Source: Sweltsa coloradensis (Eukaryota; Arthropoda; Insecta; Plecoptera; Chloroperlidae). From it: DNA of 64,000 nt. The notes beneath the pieces are model-generated. The model had not been told where the DNA came from. It made no database searches and saw only the letters and a program-made list of their open reading frames with translations. Position numbers and translations under genes: made by a program. The DNA lies in assembly GCA_024449915.1 (NCBI GenBank), contig JAMZAV010000005.1:682001-746000 (forward strand). The letters run 5' to 3'. Within the stretch, counting starts at the first letter, position 1; each line of letters starts with the position of its first letter. Below, in pieces: positions 27,538-40,215 of the stretch.

Positions 27538-28176
27538 TTGGATGAGCGTAGCGAGCGAAGCGAAGATTCCATTTCACTACACTGGAGAAAAAAATCCGGA
27601 ATGTTTTTTTTTTTGTCTGTTTGTTAGCACGATTTCGGCTAAACCGATACTCCGATTGCGATGAAATTTTATGGAGGTCTTCGAAATCTCTAAACTTAGA
27701 ACTGCCACGTTTCTGAGCACAATCGAAAAATTATTTCTCATGAAAATCGCAATTTTACGATTTTTTTCGATTTTTTAAAAATTTCTTCGACTTACAACAC
27801 CTACATGCTTTGTCCGATTGTAATGATTTTTTTCACAGAACCCTTATTTCATGAATTGATATATTCATGTGAAATTTGAGCGTTATCAAAAAACCTATTT
27901 TTTACGAAAATCGCAATTTTACGACTTTTTTCAATTTTTAAAATTTCTCCAGCTACACCTACATGCTTTATCCGATTGTAATGATTTTTTTACAGAACCT
28001 TAATTTTATGAATTAATTTATTCGTGTAAAATTTGGCGCAATCGAATAATTATTTCTTATGAAAATTTCAATATTACGATTTTTCCCTTTTTTAAAATTG
28101 CGATTAATTTTTAAAAAAAATTAAGTAAATTTTTTATTTAATTTAATTTATTTTAATAAAAATATATTCAACTTAG
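27538..28176 (+). mobile_element. Helentron-like element, copy A (5' part, divergent subfamily)
   Basis: It opens TTGGATGAGCGTAGCGAGCG, the shared 5' end of the family, then the landmarks 'tttgttagcacgatttcgg' and 'gaaatctctaaacttag'. It contains two tandem units of about 158 bp built around ACCTACATGCTTTGTCCG and GATTGTAATGATTTTTTT (starts near 27799 and 27957). No 3' hairpin follows. Its AT-rich end runs to TTCAACTTAG, where copy B begins. The minus-strand copy D carries the same internal sequence and continues past TTCAACTTAG to a proper 3' end, so copy A is truncated. Confidence 0.65.
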
Positions 28177-28919
28177 TTGGATGAGCGAAGCGAAGACTTC
28201 AATTTCACTGACCCCCCAAAAAATTTAGCTCCAATGTTTTTTTGTTTTTTTTGTAGCACGAATTCCGGCAAACGGCATAAGCGATCTTAATGAAAATTGG
28301 AGGGGACCTTTCAAATCTCTAAACTTAGAGGTGTTTGTTTTTGGGTACAATCGAAGAAATATTTCTCATGAATATCGTACTTTTACGATTTTTTTTCGAT
28401 TTTTAGTGCGATATTTTCGTGTCATTTGGGCCAATTCTGACCAAACGGGTGGGGCTACAACGTTCATATTATACATGGACATTAAGATTATGGTAATGTA
28501 GTACCTTTTGAAAGAAAAAGTTTGAAAAATTAGCCAGAATCCATAGAAATAAAGCTTATAATATAAGTTTTTTACGGTTTATTGTGAAATTTTTGTGCCA
28601 TTTGGACCGATTCTGACCAAACGGGTGGGGCTACAACGTTCATATTATACATGGACATTAAGGTTACGGTGATGTAGTACCTTTTGAAAGAAAAAGTTGG
28701 AAAAATTAGCCAGAATCCATAGAAATAAAGCTTTTAATATAAGTTTTTTACGGTAAATAATAACATTTGACAAGTAACAAAAGAAACATGACAACAATCA
28801 CCTACAAAACATAGGCAGCAAAAAGCAAAACACTTGCAAAAGTAAAGATATCCCACGCAAACTAAAAACTTAAAAAAAGCTCATCCATCAACGCGGCGGG
28901 ACTTTAGCGTTTTCCTAGT
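28177..28919 (+). mobile_element. Helentron-like element, copy B (full ends, internal duplication)
   Basis: The 5' end is TTGGATGAGCGAAGCG. The 3' end has GCTCATCCATCAACGCGG, then GCGTTTTCCTAGT. The body has the family landmarks 'gcaaacggcataagcgatc', 'gaccaaacgggtggggctac' and 'acatggacattaag'. A 176 bp segment is duplicated in tandem: 'ccaaacggg' begins at 28441 and again at 28617. Length is about 743 bp against 550-590 bp for the other complete copies, and the duplication accounts for the difference. There is no replicase or helicase coding sequence. Confidence 0.75.
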
Positions 28920-29289
28920 TATTCAAATTGACGGTAGTTTTTGTCACATCGGTATCGAGCGAGTGCATACATTGCACTTTTGCTAGGTTTTGGTATACAT
29001 TAGAAACGTTATTCACTAGCATTAACAATCGCGATTTAAAATTATGAATAAAACGAGCTTCGAAATTAAAATTATAAATTTAAATCGAACTCCTTAAAAT
29101 TTCCGTTTCAAATTTTGCAATTAATTATTACAATTAATTATTTTTGTTATTAATTAAATTGCGCGCGCACGACAAGTACCCTTGTAGTGGAAAATCACCC
29201 CACCTTACTAATCCCTTGCGAGAAAAAAATAATAATCCAAGTGACAAGCACTGATCACGTGGACTCCGGAGTCTTTGAAGTGAGCTGTT

Positions 29290-29610
29290 GTGTGCCTTCA
29301 TATGAAGCACCCCGAGGTACCTGGAGGTCGCGGGTTCGATTACCGCCCCGGGGCAGACGACGCATCCCTTCTCTTCAACGTGAGGTTGAGGTATCTCGGA
29401 TGGCGAGAGGAGCGGCAGCTACTCCACTCCACGCCAGGAGAGCCGGCAACACTGCGCACAGAGAGCTTTCAGGCTTCCCAAGACAATATATACGCTGTTC
29501 GTAGTAAGGTTGGTTGTTGGTTGTTGGTTGTTGGTTGTTGACGGTGTGATGGACACCCCTGTCACAGGTGACGACGCGGTCTCTTGTCTGTCTCTCCCGA
29601 CACCACAATC
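29290..29610 (+). mobile_element. SINE-like repeat candidate with simple repeat
   Basis: 'ctggaggtcgcgggttcgat' 'taccgcc' (about 29320-29346) resembles a tRNA T arm. It leads into a GC-rich 150 bp body and a (GGTTGTT)n run (29508-29540). A related 'ggaggtcgcgaatcgatttcc' stands at about 480. Confidence 0.35.
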
Positions 29611-32600
29611 AAACACCCTAAATTATCAACGAAATTGATTTCAAAGAAAACTAACGGACGTTGATACAAATGCAAAGAGGATAATCGTGTAATCTTCACT
29701 ATGTACCGCGGACACCGAGGTCAGGGTGAAAGGTACCCCCATCTAATGTCTGATCAGAGTAAAAGTTGCCTAACGAGCCATTGGCTAATATAAAATGAAG
29801 CTCTGCATTGAAGATTTATTATTATTAGTAGGAGAGGTGCTAAAATGCACGCCGAGTGAAATTCTAAACTGTAATTTCCTAGTGTCCGAAAATGTACCAC
29901 ACCTACTCAACTCGGGACCAGGACTATGTACCCTGGAGGTGTTCACTCTTGAGACTCATCTCCGAATTAGTTCAGTTCATAATCGAGCTGCAGTATCAGA
30001 GTAGCTCCACTCAATCAAGTTGATTTTGCATTTTATACAGAGGGCTGTCGAGAATCGTACCCAACCGTACCCCCGCAAGCTATTACCTCTCCACTCCGCC
30101 GAGCGACGCTAGCAAGATGCACCCTAGGAGGCTGGCGAGTACTTGACATGGGAATGTGAACTGCTATTCGCACCTAGATGCTAAATGGGGCGGTCGCCAC
30201 GGGGACCAAAAACCAAGCCCGGAAATACATGGAGATACTGAATACACCTCAATTAACAGCTGTTTTTTTTTTTTTTATCTTTATAGAATCTTTTTAATTT
30301 TCCAGAAAATGCTTAGGTATCGAAATAGAATTATTGTCGTATCAAGTTTGAAACGAACGGTGACACGTGGAAGTTAATGTGGTCCGTCCGTCCGACATTT
30401 TGTAATCAACACACACTGGCAATTAAAAGCGGTTGTCCGGGCCTCTTAACGCTGAGACACGCATGCGCAAATCCTTCCTTTTCTTTCGTGCATCTCGACT
30501 TATTTTCAGAAACCTAACGACAACCATTAAACGTTTTTATATCCTCGAGCTTCGACTGCAACCACAGAAACACAAGACAGCTTCAAATAAACAAATATCT
30601 TTAAAACCGTATACGGTGTATGTAGGCACGTTTTTAGTTTCTGTCTAAATATTATATAGATGGATATTGTTTTATTTGAAAAATACAAGTAAATCTAAGT
30701 AACATAAATAACTATACACATAAAATGTAAATGATTTTATTGGTTTGTGTTATTTGACACTAGTTTGCAGTTTAAAAACATGCTTTGAAAAAAAAAGGAG
30801 CTCATAATGCTATTTATTACATTTCATTTGCAGCATTTGTATTGTTATTTTAATAAGTGCACAATGTATCAAATAGTTTTATTTGGGGGGGAGGGGGGAA
30901 TTCAAAGCGTATAAATTTAAGTTTGGATTACTTTTTCAAAACGATCGAAGCTTGTCATTAAAATGTTATCGTTGTTATTATATTTTTGCAATATTGTTAT
31001 AAAATATAGTAACAATTATTAGCAAATTTAATTTGTGACTGGCAATTGTAATTCACTTCTACTTCATATAGTTAAAGTAATGTCTTCTTGTATATTTTGG
31101 TTCTTGATGTTATTTATATTATTAAAGTATCGTGCATCACGTGTTCGTTTGTAGAGAGGTCAGTTCGTTCGAGTAGTGCAGTTATACCGTGACCAGCACT
31201 TATGAGTAGCACTAGCCGACATGGAGTTAATAAACTTCCTCTTGTTCAAATGTGATGGGGGGTACACAAAAAATATGTGGCAGGACAATTGAAAGCAGTT
31301 CACACACATTCACTGACGGGGGGGTGAAATGATTGTGAAAACTTCTTTAAGAAAACATATTATTATTTTGTAATTATTAACTTACATAATTATTTGAAAT
31401 CCGGTATAGGTTGAAATAGTTTGAATGAGGGTTTTAATGTATTTTGTCAGTTTCTACCAGGCTGTTTCCCCAATTTGTGAACTTTATTAGTTTAAGAGGA
31501 AGGATTACCTACAATATTAAAACCACGCGCAATAACCATATTTAGTAATAACTCACATAACGCTACACAAAAAAATGTATGTAATCCGCAATTAAAAACA
31601 CCACTGATAACAATATTTGAATAATTTTTCATGCAATGTGTAGTTCTAACGAAACTACGTGAGACCTATTTGCACTTTTTTTATTTTACTTTACGGTTTG
31701 AGAGATATTACTAAAATAATCTTATTGCGCGTGGTTTTAATATTGGTGGTGATCCTTCCCCTTAACAGTATGTAATTAGTTTGTACAATAGAATACGAAG
31801 TAAAATAAATACGCCCAGGCCCAATAGACAAATAAGACATCATCATCGACTATACGCACTTCAGGACCAAGAAATCTATGAAGGGGAGACTGCGTGCTAA
31901 CACTCAGCCAATTCTGTCGGTACTGTGTGCTCTAATTGTTCTATTTGAAGATTTTCCGTGGACAATAGCTACCTCTAACACAACGTTGTAATGTAAGTAA
32001 ACAAACAGAGCCGTATCAAATGCTGTATAGCAGGCCTACGGAAGTCTTTAAGATTATTATTCAGTCCCGGAGTTCTTCATTTGCAATTTGGTAAATAGGA
32101 AAATCAGTTGAACAAACTGTGCACAATAGCCTTTCACAAGGAGAAGCGTGTAAACTTGCATTGATTGCTTCGGAATTCGGAACTCTTTGAAATACTAGAA
32201 GGTAACAATCAATCCAGCAAATTTGTTTTGACTGACGAGGCAATATTCCAGTCCGAAAGACACGGTTGTTTTCTTTACGTCGCGTGGCGAGAGCAGATTT
32301 GAAGAAATCTATCCAGCCATGTTTGTCGGCTGTTTTACGATGATATGTGCACAGAACCAAGTTTTCCTAGTGATAAGTAAATTCAAGTTTCATGTCTAAG
32401 ATAGGATGCCGTGAGCCGCCGGTGAAGCGCCAAGAAGAGGTCATGCACGGAGGTAAAGGAGTAGAGTGCATAGATGGTAGGAAGGTTTGCCAATTCTACT
32501 GGAAATAATAGTATTTTATTATCTATGTCTATCACGGGAAAAATTCAATCAGAAGAACAATGCAACAATTGCTGTGCCTGTATGGCTGGCATTGCGTGCT

Positions 32601-32713
32601 GAATTAGTGAATCTACGTCTGTCATTCACGTTTGCCAGATGAGCAGGTAGGCCAACAAAACCGACTAAATCCAACCAGAACGATGCTGCACATTGTAATT
32701 CATATTCCAAGTT

Positions 32714-33060
32714 GTTGGATAAGCGAAGTGAGCGTAGTGAACACTTCAATGTGATCATGCTGACCAAAATGACTTGATGCTTAGTATTTTGTCTGCGTAT
32801 TTTGTCGGTTTGTTCGCTCTCTACCGGACAAAACGGCTACCTTAAATTTTATGAAAAATTTAGGCAACTTTCGAAATCTTTGAACTTCTCTGAACGTTTT
32901 AGACAAGCCACGTTTTATGTACAGTCAAATAAATATTTATTTTTAAATCGCAATTATACGAAATCGTTTCGATTTTTTGGTTATTTTTCTGTCTTTTCGC
33001 TCTCTTCCGGACACACCACTACACGACACGTCAATCAACGAAAACGAACGTACCGGTAAC
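32714..33060 (+). mobile_element. Helentron-like element, degenerate copy C
   Basis: It starts TTGGATAAGCGAAGTGAGCG, then shows 'tttgttcgctctctaccgg', 'ttcgaaatctttgaacttc' and 'gccacgtttt', in the same order as the other family members. The 3' half is not recognisable apart from a possible remnant TCAATCAACG near 33032, so the end is approximate. Confidence 0.55.
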
Positions 33061-33850
33061 GTAATTGTAGAAGGGGGTTGCAGTTATTTGTTGCTTTTTG
33101 TCAGAATATAATGGAATTTGTTTTAGCGACAATATAAATATTTTAGCAGGACAACTATCAGTTTGCATTAAATAAAGCTGTTTAGTGAATAAAACTCTTT
33201 GATAATTTAATTGAAGTTAGTTAGTTATTATGGTTTAAGGGCACACAACACTAAGGTTATTAGTGCCCGAATTTAATTGAAAACAACGTTTCGGAAAATA
33301 CAGTTTTAGTTAGACTAAGTGTCAACAATAAAAATTACCCTTTGAAGTTGACAGATCAAGTTTTTTTAAAGGAAAACAATTTTATTGAATGTTGCGATGA
33401 ACTCTTCTAACTATAACACTATGAGTATAAAATTATAGGGATCTTCGTTGTTTCAAGTTCCTTGTCTTTTATGAGCGCTTGTTCATCTATAAAAAAACAT
33501 GGGTACCCCAACCTGATCTCATGAATATGAAATAGAGGTGTAACATGAAATAAATATGAAACTATTAAATAGGGTGGTTTCGTTCTGGCCACACATCGGC
33601 AAGTGCTTAAGAACTGTACAGAACCGAACCTTCGCAGGAGTGTCACAAAACACGTTAATCACTTTCTTCCAATAATATATTCAAAAATAATAAACAAAAT
33701 AGGAGATTTTAATGGTTCGGTACATACGGACGGACGGACACACTCCTTCGTAAGTTCCAACATATTAAATTTCTGCACGCAGTCTTTAACAAATTATTAC
33801 TCTTCTTCGTCTCCATGCTTCGCGTTTAATAATTGGTAAAGTAATTTGCT

Positions 33851-33904
33851 GGAGGCGTAGGGTCACACACAGTATCAAGTATAAGCTTGATATGTTACGC
33901 CTCC
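33851..33904. repeat. 54 bp nested hairpin
   Basis: The outer arms GGAGGCGTA (33851-33859) and TACGCCTCC (33896-33904) are perfect. Inside, TATCAAG and CTTGATA pair around TATAAG. The two stems together form a compact stem-bulge-stem fold. Confidence 0.7.
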
Positions 33905-34025
33905 TAGCAATATCCTCTTAATTATTAGTACCTACTCGAGTAGCCTCCTCCATTCAATATTATTTCTACGTTTATAACGACAAACTTGATAGTTTCAGCT
34001 TTTTTAAGTACCAACTTTGTGAAAG

Positions 34026-34390
34026 AATGTTTGAGTAAGGTAGTCTATGACATGATATCCGTCGACAGAAATGTTTGTAACATCTTCCCTAAACAATGTT
34101 TGAGTTAGGTAGTCTGTATGACATGATATCCCTCCACAGAAATGTTTGTAACACCTTCCCTAAAGAATGTAAGGTAGTCTATGACTCTATGTGACATGAT
34201 ATTCCTCCACAGAAATGTTTGTAACACCTTCCCTAAAGAATGTTTGAGTAAGGTAGTCTATATGACATGACATGATATCCCTCCACAGAAATGTTTGTAA
34301 CACGTTCCCTAAAGAATGTTTGAGTAAGGTAGTCTATATGACATGACATGATATCCGTCCACAGAAATGTGTGTTACACCTTCAGTAAAG
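34026..34390. repeat. Minisatellite, 69-76 bp x 5
   Basis: AATGTTTGAG/AATGT starts at 34026, 34095, 34166, 34239 and 34315. Units contain GGTAGTCTATATGACATGA and CCTCCACAGAAATGTTTGTA. Length variation comes mainly from the GACAT repeat and a lost TTTGAG. Confidence 0.92.
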
Positions 34391-35639
34391 AAGTCAACGT
34401 CTGACATGGAAACGCAATAATCTCCATGGTCGGCTGCAGAATCAAATCAACCATAGGCTCACTGTTAATTGCCTGAAGCCGGCCTTAAATTCAACAACAA
34501 ATATAAACATACTCCACATTTTATCTCGTCTGAAGCTGTTGAAGTATTATGTATAGGTCATGTGGTGGGGCTTGAACTTCGAATCCTCCCCTTGCTTGTG
34601 TCAAGACTATTATGACGTGGGGAGGGGGGGGGGGGGGGGAATGCGCAATGTCTGTGAAGTAACCGAGGCATTGGGGAAAAAACTATTATACCGTGTTTTT
34701 GTTTGTAACAAAGTAATTCCCCTGTGATAAGTTCACATTACTTACGTTTAAACAAGTGTTTTATTATTTTGTAAGTTTATATATTCCATGCAAAAGGGGT
34801 GATTTTTTCGAAAAGGTTTGGAGATGATACGTGGGTTCTACGCTGTGTAGGTAACTTTTCATGCACGTTAATTGATTAAGGCGGGTCCGTCCTTTTGTGA
34901 CTTATTTTTACATGGTATTATGTTGCGAGTAGTGAACGATTAGGCAGATGCATGTAGCCATCCATCACTGTGTTTGCAAGTTATAAAGCACGACAGGATT
35001 TAGTCGCAACTAATTTTATCATTGTGATTTTATATTTTTTATTAAAGTATCTACGAATCGCAATTCGCAAAGCATTCTACTGTAGAATATACCAATACTA
35101 AAAGCTTAAGGCCTACCCAAACACAAATATACTTCAGCTTCTGGGTAGCATGCAATAAGAACCAAGGGCAACTATATTTTTTTAGCAGGCTGTAGGCCTG
35201 CTTGCCGTGCACGTAACAAAAGTGTAAACCAAGCTTGGTTAGCAGTCCATTTAGGAACGAACTCCATTGAATATAAAATTAACAGCAAAACAGCCTTAAA
35301 CCATTGAAAGAAAGTACATGAGGCCATGAAAAAGTGGGTAAACCGTGGATTAGAGGCATAGTATGCCAATGTCAAAATAACAAAGTAGACTAATGAGGTT
35401 TAAGTGTGGATGAGCTGAATGGTATAGAATAAAATACAATTAAAAAACACCTCCAGCACTAAAAATACACGTGATTTTATCAGTATATGTGGTTCTCATT
35501 CGTCCACTATTACTTCATGCGTTGCGGCGTCGTCAATAAACGTCGTTGTGGTCATAAAATCGCCAATCTACAAAAGGTGACGATCTTAAGTCCATAAATC
35601 AGACCAGGTATCGATGAAAGCATTAATAAATGTATTCTA

Positions 35640-35893
35640 GCAACACGAATACTGACGCCAGGCATCACCGGATCTGCTGGGCGAGCGTCATTCTTGCTGT
35701 GGGGTAGACTTGCTGGGAGGGAAGGAATTCATCAGAATAACGAGGTAGTGAGGGTGAGACTGTGAGGATGCAGAGAATATGCAAGGTCAGCTACATAAAC
35801 TTTCAGTGGTGACTGCAAGGCAGGTATCGAACCCATGCAGATGGAGGGACGCAAGCGTAAGGAACAACATGGCACCTATTCAGCCGGATAAGA
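35640..35893 (-). mobile_element. tRNA-derived SINE candidate
   Basis: The minus strand shows an A-box-like CGGCTGAATAGG (35886-35875) and a B box GGTTCGATACC (35833-35823), 53 bases apart, in a sequence ending ATGGGTTCGATACCTGCC. The following ~180 bp (including 'ctgaaagtttatgtagctg') would be the SINE body. No tail could be fixed, and (TTTG/TTTA)n lies on the 5' side. Confidence 0.5.
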
Positions 35894-35902
35894 CTTTGAT
35901 GG

Positions 35903-35941
35903 GTTTGTTTGTTTGTTTATTTATTTATTTATTTATTTATC
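35903..35941. repeat. (GTTT)n(ATTT)n microsatellite
   Basis: GTTT units change into ATTT units beside the SINE candidate at 35640-35893. Confidence 0.95.
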
Positions 35942-38900
35942 CACAACAGAACAAAGTTCCAGAGATACATGGATTCAATAAAGAGTAATGAAATGTATAG
36001 TAATCTGGAATACAGGACACCTTATCAATGAAATCTTGTAATATAATATGTTAAAATTTAACAGTTCAAATAACTAAGATCATGATCACAATAAGATCAC
36101 ACTCATATCATATCGTAATATCATCCCGACACCGAGTCTAATCGCGAGGCCATCAATGCCCTCATCACATCACATGAAAAGAAATTTGATCACACGCCAT
36201 TGTGTCCACAAGGTCGACGGTTCCCGAAAGAAGATACCGGTACGCGAATACTACCCACATTTACTTTCTTCATTGTGGAAATATTCAATGTGTTAATTAC
36301 GGCCGCTTTCAATGCCCGAAGAGCTTTGTGGTAACAGACATAGAACATAGCAGGGTTGCGAGAGGAAGAGGCCTCTATGACAACTCTTCCCGCCTTTTAC
36401 ACCGAAGCCTTATCATTTAATAAACGCTTATTTTAGAAATATATTAGTGAATAAAAAGTAAAGACAATGAAATCGGTCTTAATTAATTCTGTATACAAGA
36501 AAAGAATCCTGTTACTCTAGGCCATATTATGAACGAATAATTCAATACTATACTACATATCGGATTGATAATGTTCAGTCAATGTCAATTGAATATTAAA
36601 TGAGCTTGCCTGAAGCCATTGAATGGCGTGCCTTGCACACGACATACGACAACATGTTTCTTCGAGTTCACAACACGAGATGTTCACTGCACGGCCGGGC
36701 ACTGGGCAGCGAGCTAGCCTCATTGCTTACATGTCAGACTATTATTATTATAATATTACGGGAACACTGCGTCTCTTGTAATTAGTGATGCACGGATTTA
36801 CCAATTAGCATTAAAACTAAAAGTCCCAGAATTACTTGTAAAGTATTCTTGTTTGCAAATATTGGCCACGTGCAACATTATTGTGCCATTTCAGATCGCA
36901 CCAAAACGGAAAAGAACCAACTTTTGAAAGAAAACGGGAAAGAAAATACTGTTTACAGTTTTTTTTGTAGAATAAGCATAATCGCCTACATTGGTTCAAA
37001 ATATGACAAAGGGACGCTTTCCCCGTCTATTTGACCTTTCTGTTCTTAGAGAATCGATGTCAGTTGAAAAAATATTATAAAATGGATGGTTGCTATTGTT
37101 ACTTGGCACCATGCTAGGATTCTTAACTTTTTATGTAAAATTTAAATTTGTAATTTTTTTTTATTTAGTATCAATGAGATGGCACGTTCAGGTATAGGTA
37201 ATTGAATACACATTTATTCAGTTTAAATACCATCGTGATATCTTAGTGAGTCTAATATATAATCAATCACGGCCCTTTACTATTTATATTTTTACAAGAT
37301 ATTTTGTTCCTAGGCGATTATATTTTTATGTTTTATAGTAATATAGTATACCTTTCGACTTGATAAGAGCATATCGTTTAGAGCCAACCTACTTTATTTC
37401 TTCCCCAGTGACTTGTTTAAAAACATCATAACTTGATCACAACATTATTCGTTACTATTTTTATTGTTTTACTTTTGTTTTGATCAAGTATGTATTTTTC
37501 ATTAATTTATTTCAGCCTCCAAAAAAGTTTTGAAAATTGTTGTCGTAAAAAAACGGCCTGCAAGGCATCAGGATGCCTACGTCATCCCAATTAACCCCGT
37601 ACACTCAGATAAATACTTTTATTTCTTCTTGACCCCCCACCCACCCCTGAAAGAATCCTGGTGGCGCCCATGCTGATGCCGTTGACACCCGTCTCAATTT
37701 GACACCCTCAGGTTAATACCTAACTACTTTCAATACGAAACGTAGGAATATGAAACGGGTTTCACGACTCAGCTCTGTGACTGTGATTGACGTCTGACGT
37801 CCCACCGTGGTATTGCGGGTACAACGTACACGAACTACACTGCTGCATGCCGGAGACGGCCGCATGGTAATAGCGAATGAAAGGGAAAACCTGTACCGAG
37901 AAAAAAAATCATTGATTTTAATTAAATGAAACCGTAAACATAAATCTAGTAAGTTCTTTTCTCAGCAGAAGCTACAACACAAAATGAATATACCAGACTG
38001 TACACTACATTCTAAACGCAATACCACGGGCATAGCGCCATCCATTTGTTGCTAATATGTATACATTTAAACATCGCGCAAACCAAGCTGCGACGGTACA
38101 CGATTCTGCAGTGGGCCCTATTAGGGAGCGTAGCATCTCTTTCCAGTCCATCCGTGTGTCGGTCACTTCGCACGATAAAAAGTTAAAAACCAAACACGAG
38201 TTCCGATTGGCACGCGGTACTTTGGTTGGCATTGCCCTTCAACAAAGATTATACAGAATGCTTTCGGTGACCCTTCAGGTCAGGGACATCTTTGTATACT
38301 CGGCACCTACACCAATAATGACGTAGTAGCTTGATATTGTGGTGATATTCATGTATTGTTGCAATTGTTGTTTTAACACATTTTAATTGTAAGTTATAAA
38401 CCAGGACTGCATAAATAATTTGACATTAAACAATATTGATAAATGATAGCCTAAGCCTTGTATTGTAGCGTTAGGCAGAATCTAAATCTAGTCGAGTAAA
38501 TGTTGATAAATGTCGGAATAGTCGAGCCAATGTCAAGACATGTCAGACACCTACTCCTTCTTATGAGACAACACGCACATCACTTCTTTAAACTATTGTT
38601 TTCACATCACTCAAACAATGTACGGTGTCGATCAGTGGCGTAGGAACCGGGGGGAGGGGGGGGGGATTAACGTCAGTTAAATATTAATCAAAGAATTTCC
38701 GTAGTAAATATTATACTGGGCTTATGCACTTACATTCTACAATCACAATCGAAAAGTTAAAAACAAAGTTCGACAATCACCTCGAATATGTTTGCCCGTA
38801 TGCTTCGTCATAACATAAAAATTTAGGTTGAAATTTACTAAAATGGTCCTTCACATTCATTTTTTGTGTTCATAGATCGCAAATAGTTGCTGTAAAACAT

Positions 38901-39252
38901 TGTTTACAGAGTCCGATTGCAGGAAGTTTAGTTTTAGCATGTTCTATACTCAATGGTGTTAGTTTTTTAGCTATTAATTTAAGTTACTTCAAAACTGTTT
39001 CTATTATTGTGCATTTGTGCATAACATACTTTTATACACATGATGGTTTAGTTGGGCAACCAAAATAAAATTTCAAAAACAACTAATTCATAAACAAAAC
39101 GGTAATCCCTTGAGTTTCTATTTCTCAGTTAAAACATAATGAAATAACTGTAGTATGGTGAATTTTTTTTCACCTTTGGCGAAAGGCCCTCCGGCGTCTG
39201 AGGCTTCGCCCCAGACCACGGCTCCCGCCCACAAATACTGATAATAAATTTG

Positions 39253-39282
39253 CCCCCCCCCCCCCCCCCCAAAAAAAAAAAA
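39253..39282. repeat. C18 A12 homopolymer junction
   Basis: A run of about 18 C runs directly into about 12 A. Length is likely unreliable in sequencing. Confidence 0.9.
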
Positions 39283-40069
39283 CTTTCCAAACGTTTCTAC
39301 TCGCATGGTGTCGATAAAAATACTATGATTACTTTGATTGTCATGAAAGTAGTGTTTTGTTTGAGTAGTAAGTCGTGAGGGTGTCTATGTTTATATACCT
39401 CCACCGAATCCCGACTACAAATTCTTGCCTAAATACGATGGATATTTGCGCGCTCCGCAGAATCAACGTGATTTAGTGACGCAACCACGGTCCGCGGGAT
39501 TTACATGCAACATGCGTGGCGCGGCGAGCGAACAATAGAAGACTAAACCAATGGCTATTCAGATTATTAAAATAGTGGGTAAACTCCCATTCGACGCCCT
39601 GTTCACGACAACAATGATTTCAATATTAAATAGTTTACAAGGAAATTTATAACTAAGCGCTTTAAAAAAATTAACACAACCAAATGACTATATGAAGCAA
39701 CGTATGACCCTTAACACGAAGATTTAGCTGACAATAAATCATATGACGACAGTAACACCACCCGAAAATATGTTACGTTTCAATTTAATTGCTAGATGAG
39801 CCTATTAGAGCGGGAAATAAATATAAATTTATTTATTTATTGGCTAATTAAACGGTGTAATGAATACACCTTGTTGTCTTAAAGTGGTAATACAGTAAAG
39901 ATACATTATTGCAAGAAATACATCAAATAAACTCTAGATAATTGGTTTAGTAGGTAAGTCTTTGTCAGCTTATTATGTTGTTCGCAAACGCTCACAAGTA
40001 TAGGTCTACTCGAATGAATGATAACAAATCTTCATATGACAGCTATTGATGAGGCTGTCCATGTTCGAG

Positions 40070-40215
40070 AACATTTGCAAGCCCCTCGTCCCGTAATACC
40101 CTCAGTATGGCGTTTCCCAGTCGGATCGAATCCCGCCACCGTCAGTGATAACAAGAAGTTTTCCTGGGGTTTTCTTCGGTCGTTGAGGCAAATAAAATGC
40201 GGAGATTAAGCCATT
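40070..40215 (+). mobile_element. SINE fragment candidate
   Basis: A B-box-like GGATCGAATCC (40123-40133) precedes 'gggttttcttcggtcgttg' 'aggcaaataaaatgcggag' (40166-40203). That segment resembles part of the SINE at 61293-61326. No A box is left. Confidence 0.45.

Larger units (their letters stand above)
28920..34025. other. Non-coding stretch
   Basis: Apart from the SINE-like repeat (29290-29610), Helentron-like copy C and the 33851 hairpin, I see only AT-rich sequence. It includes a T-run (30263-30276) and G-runs (30886-30897, 31317-31323). Confidence 0.6.
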
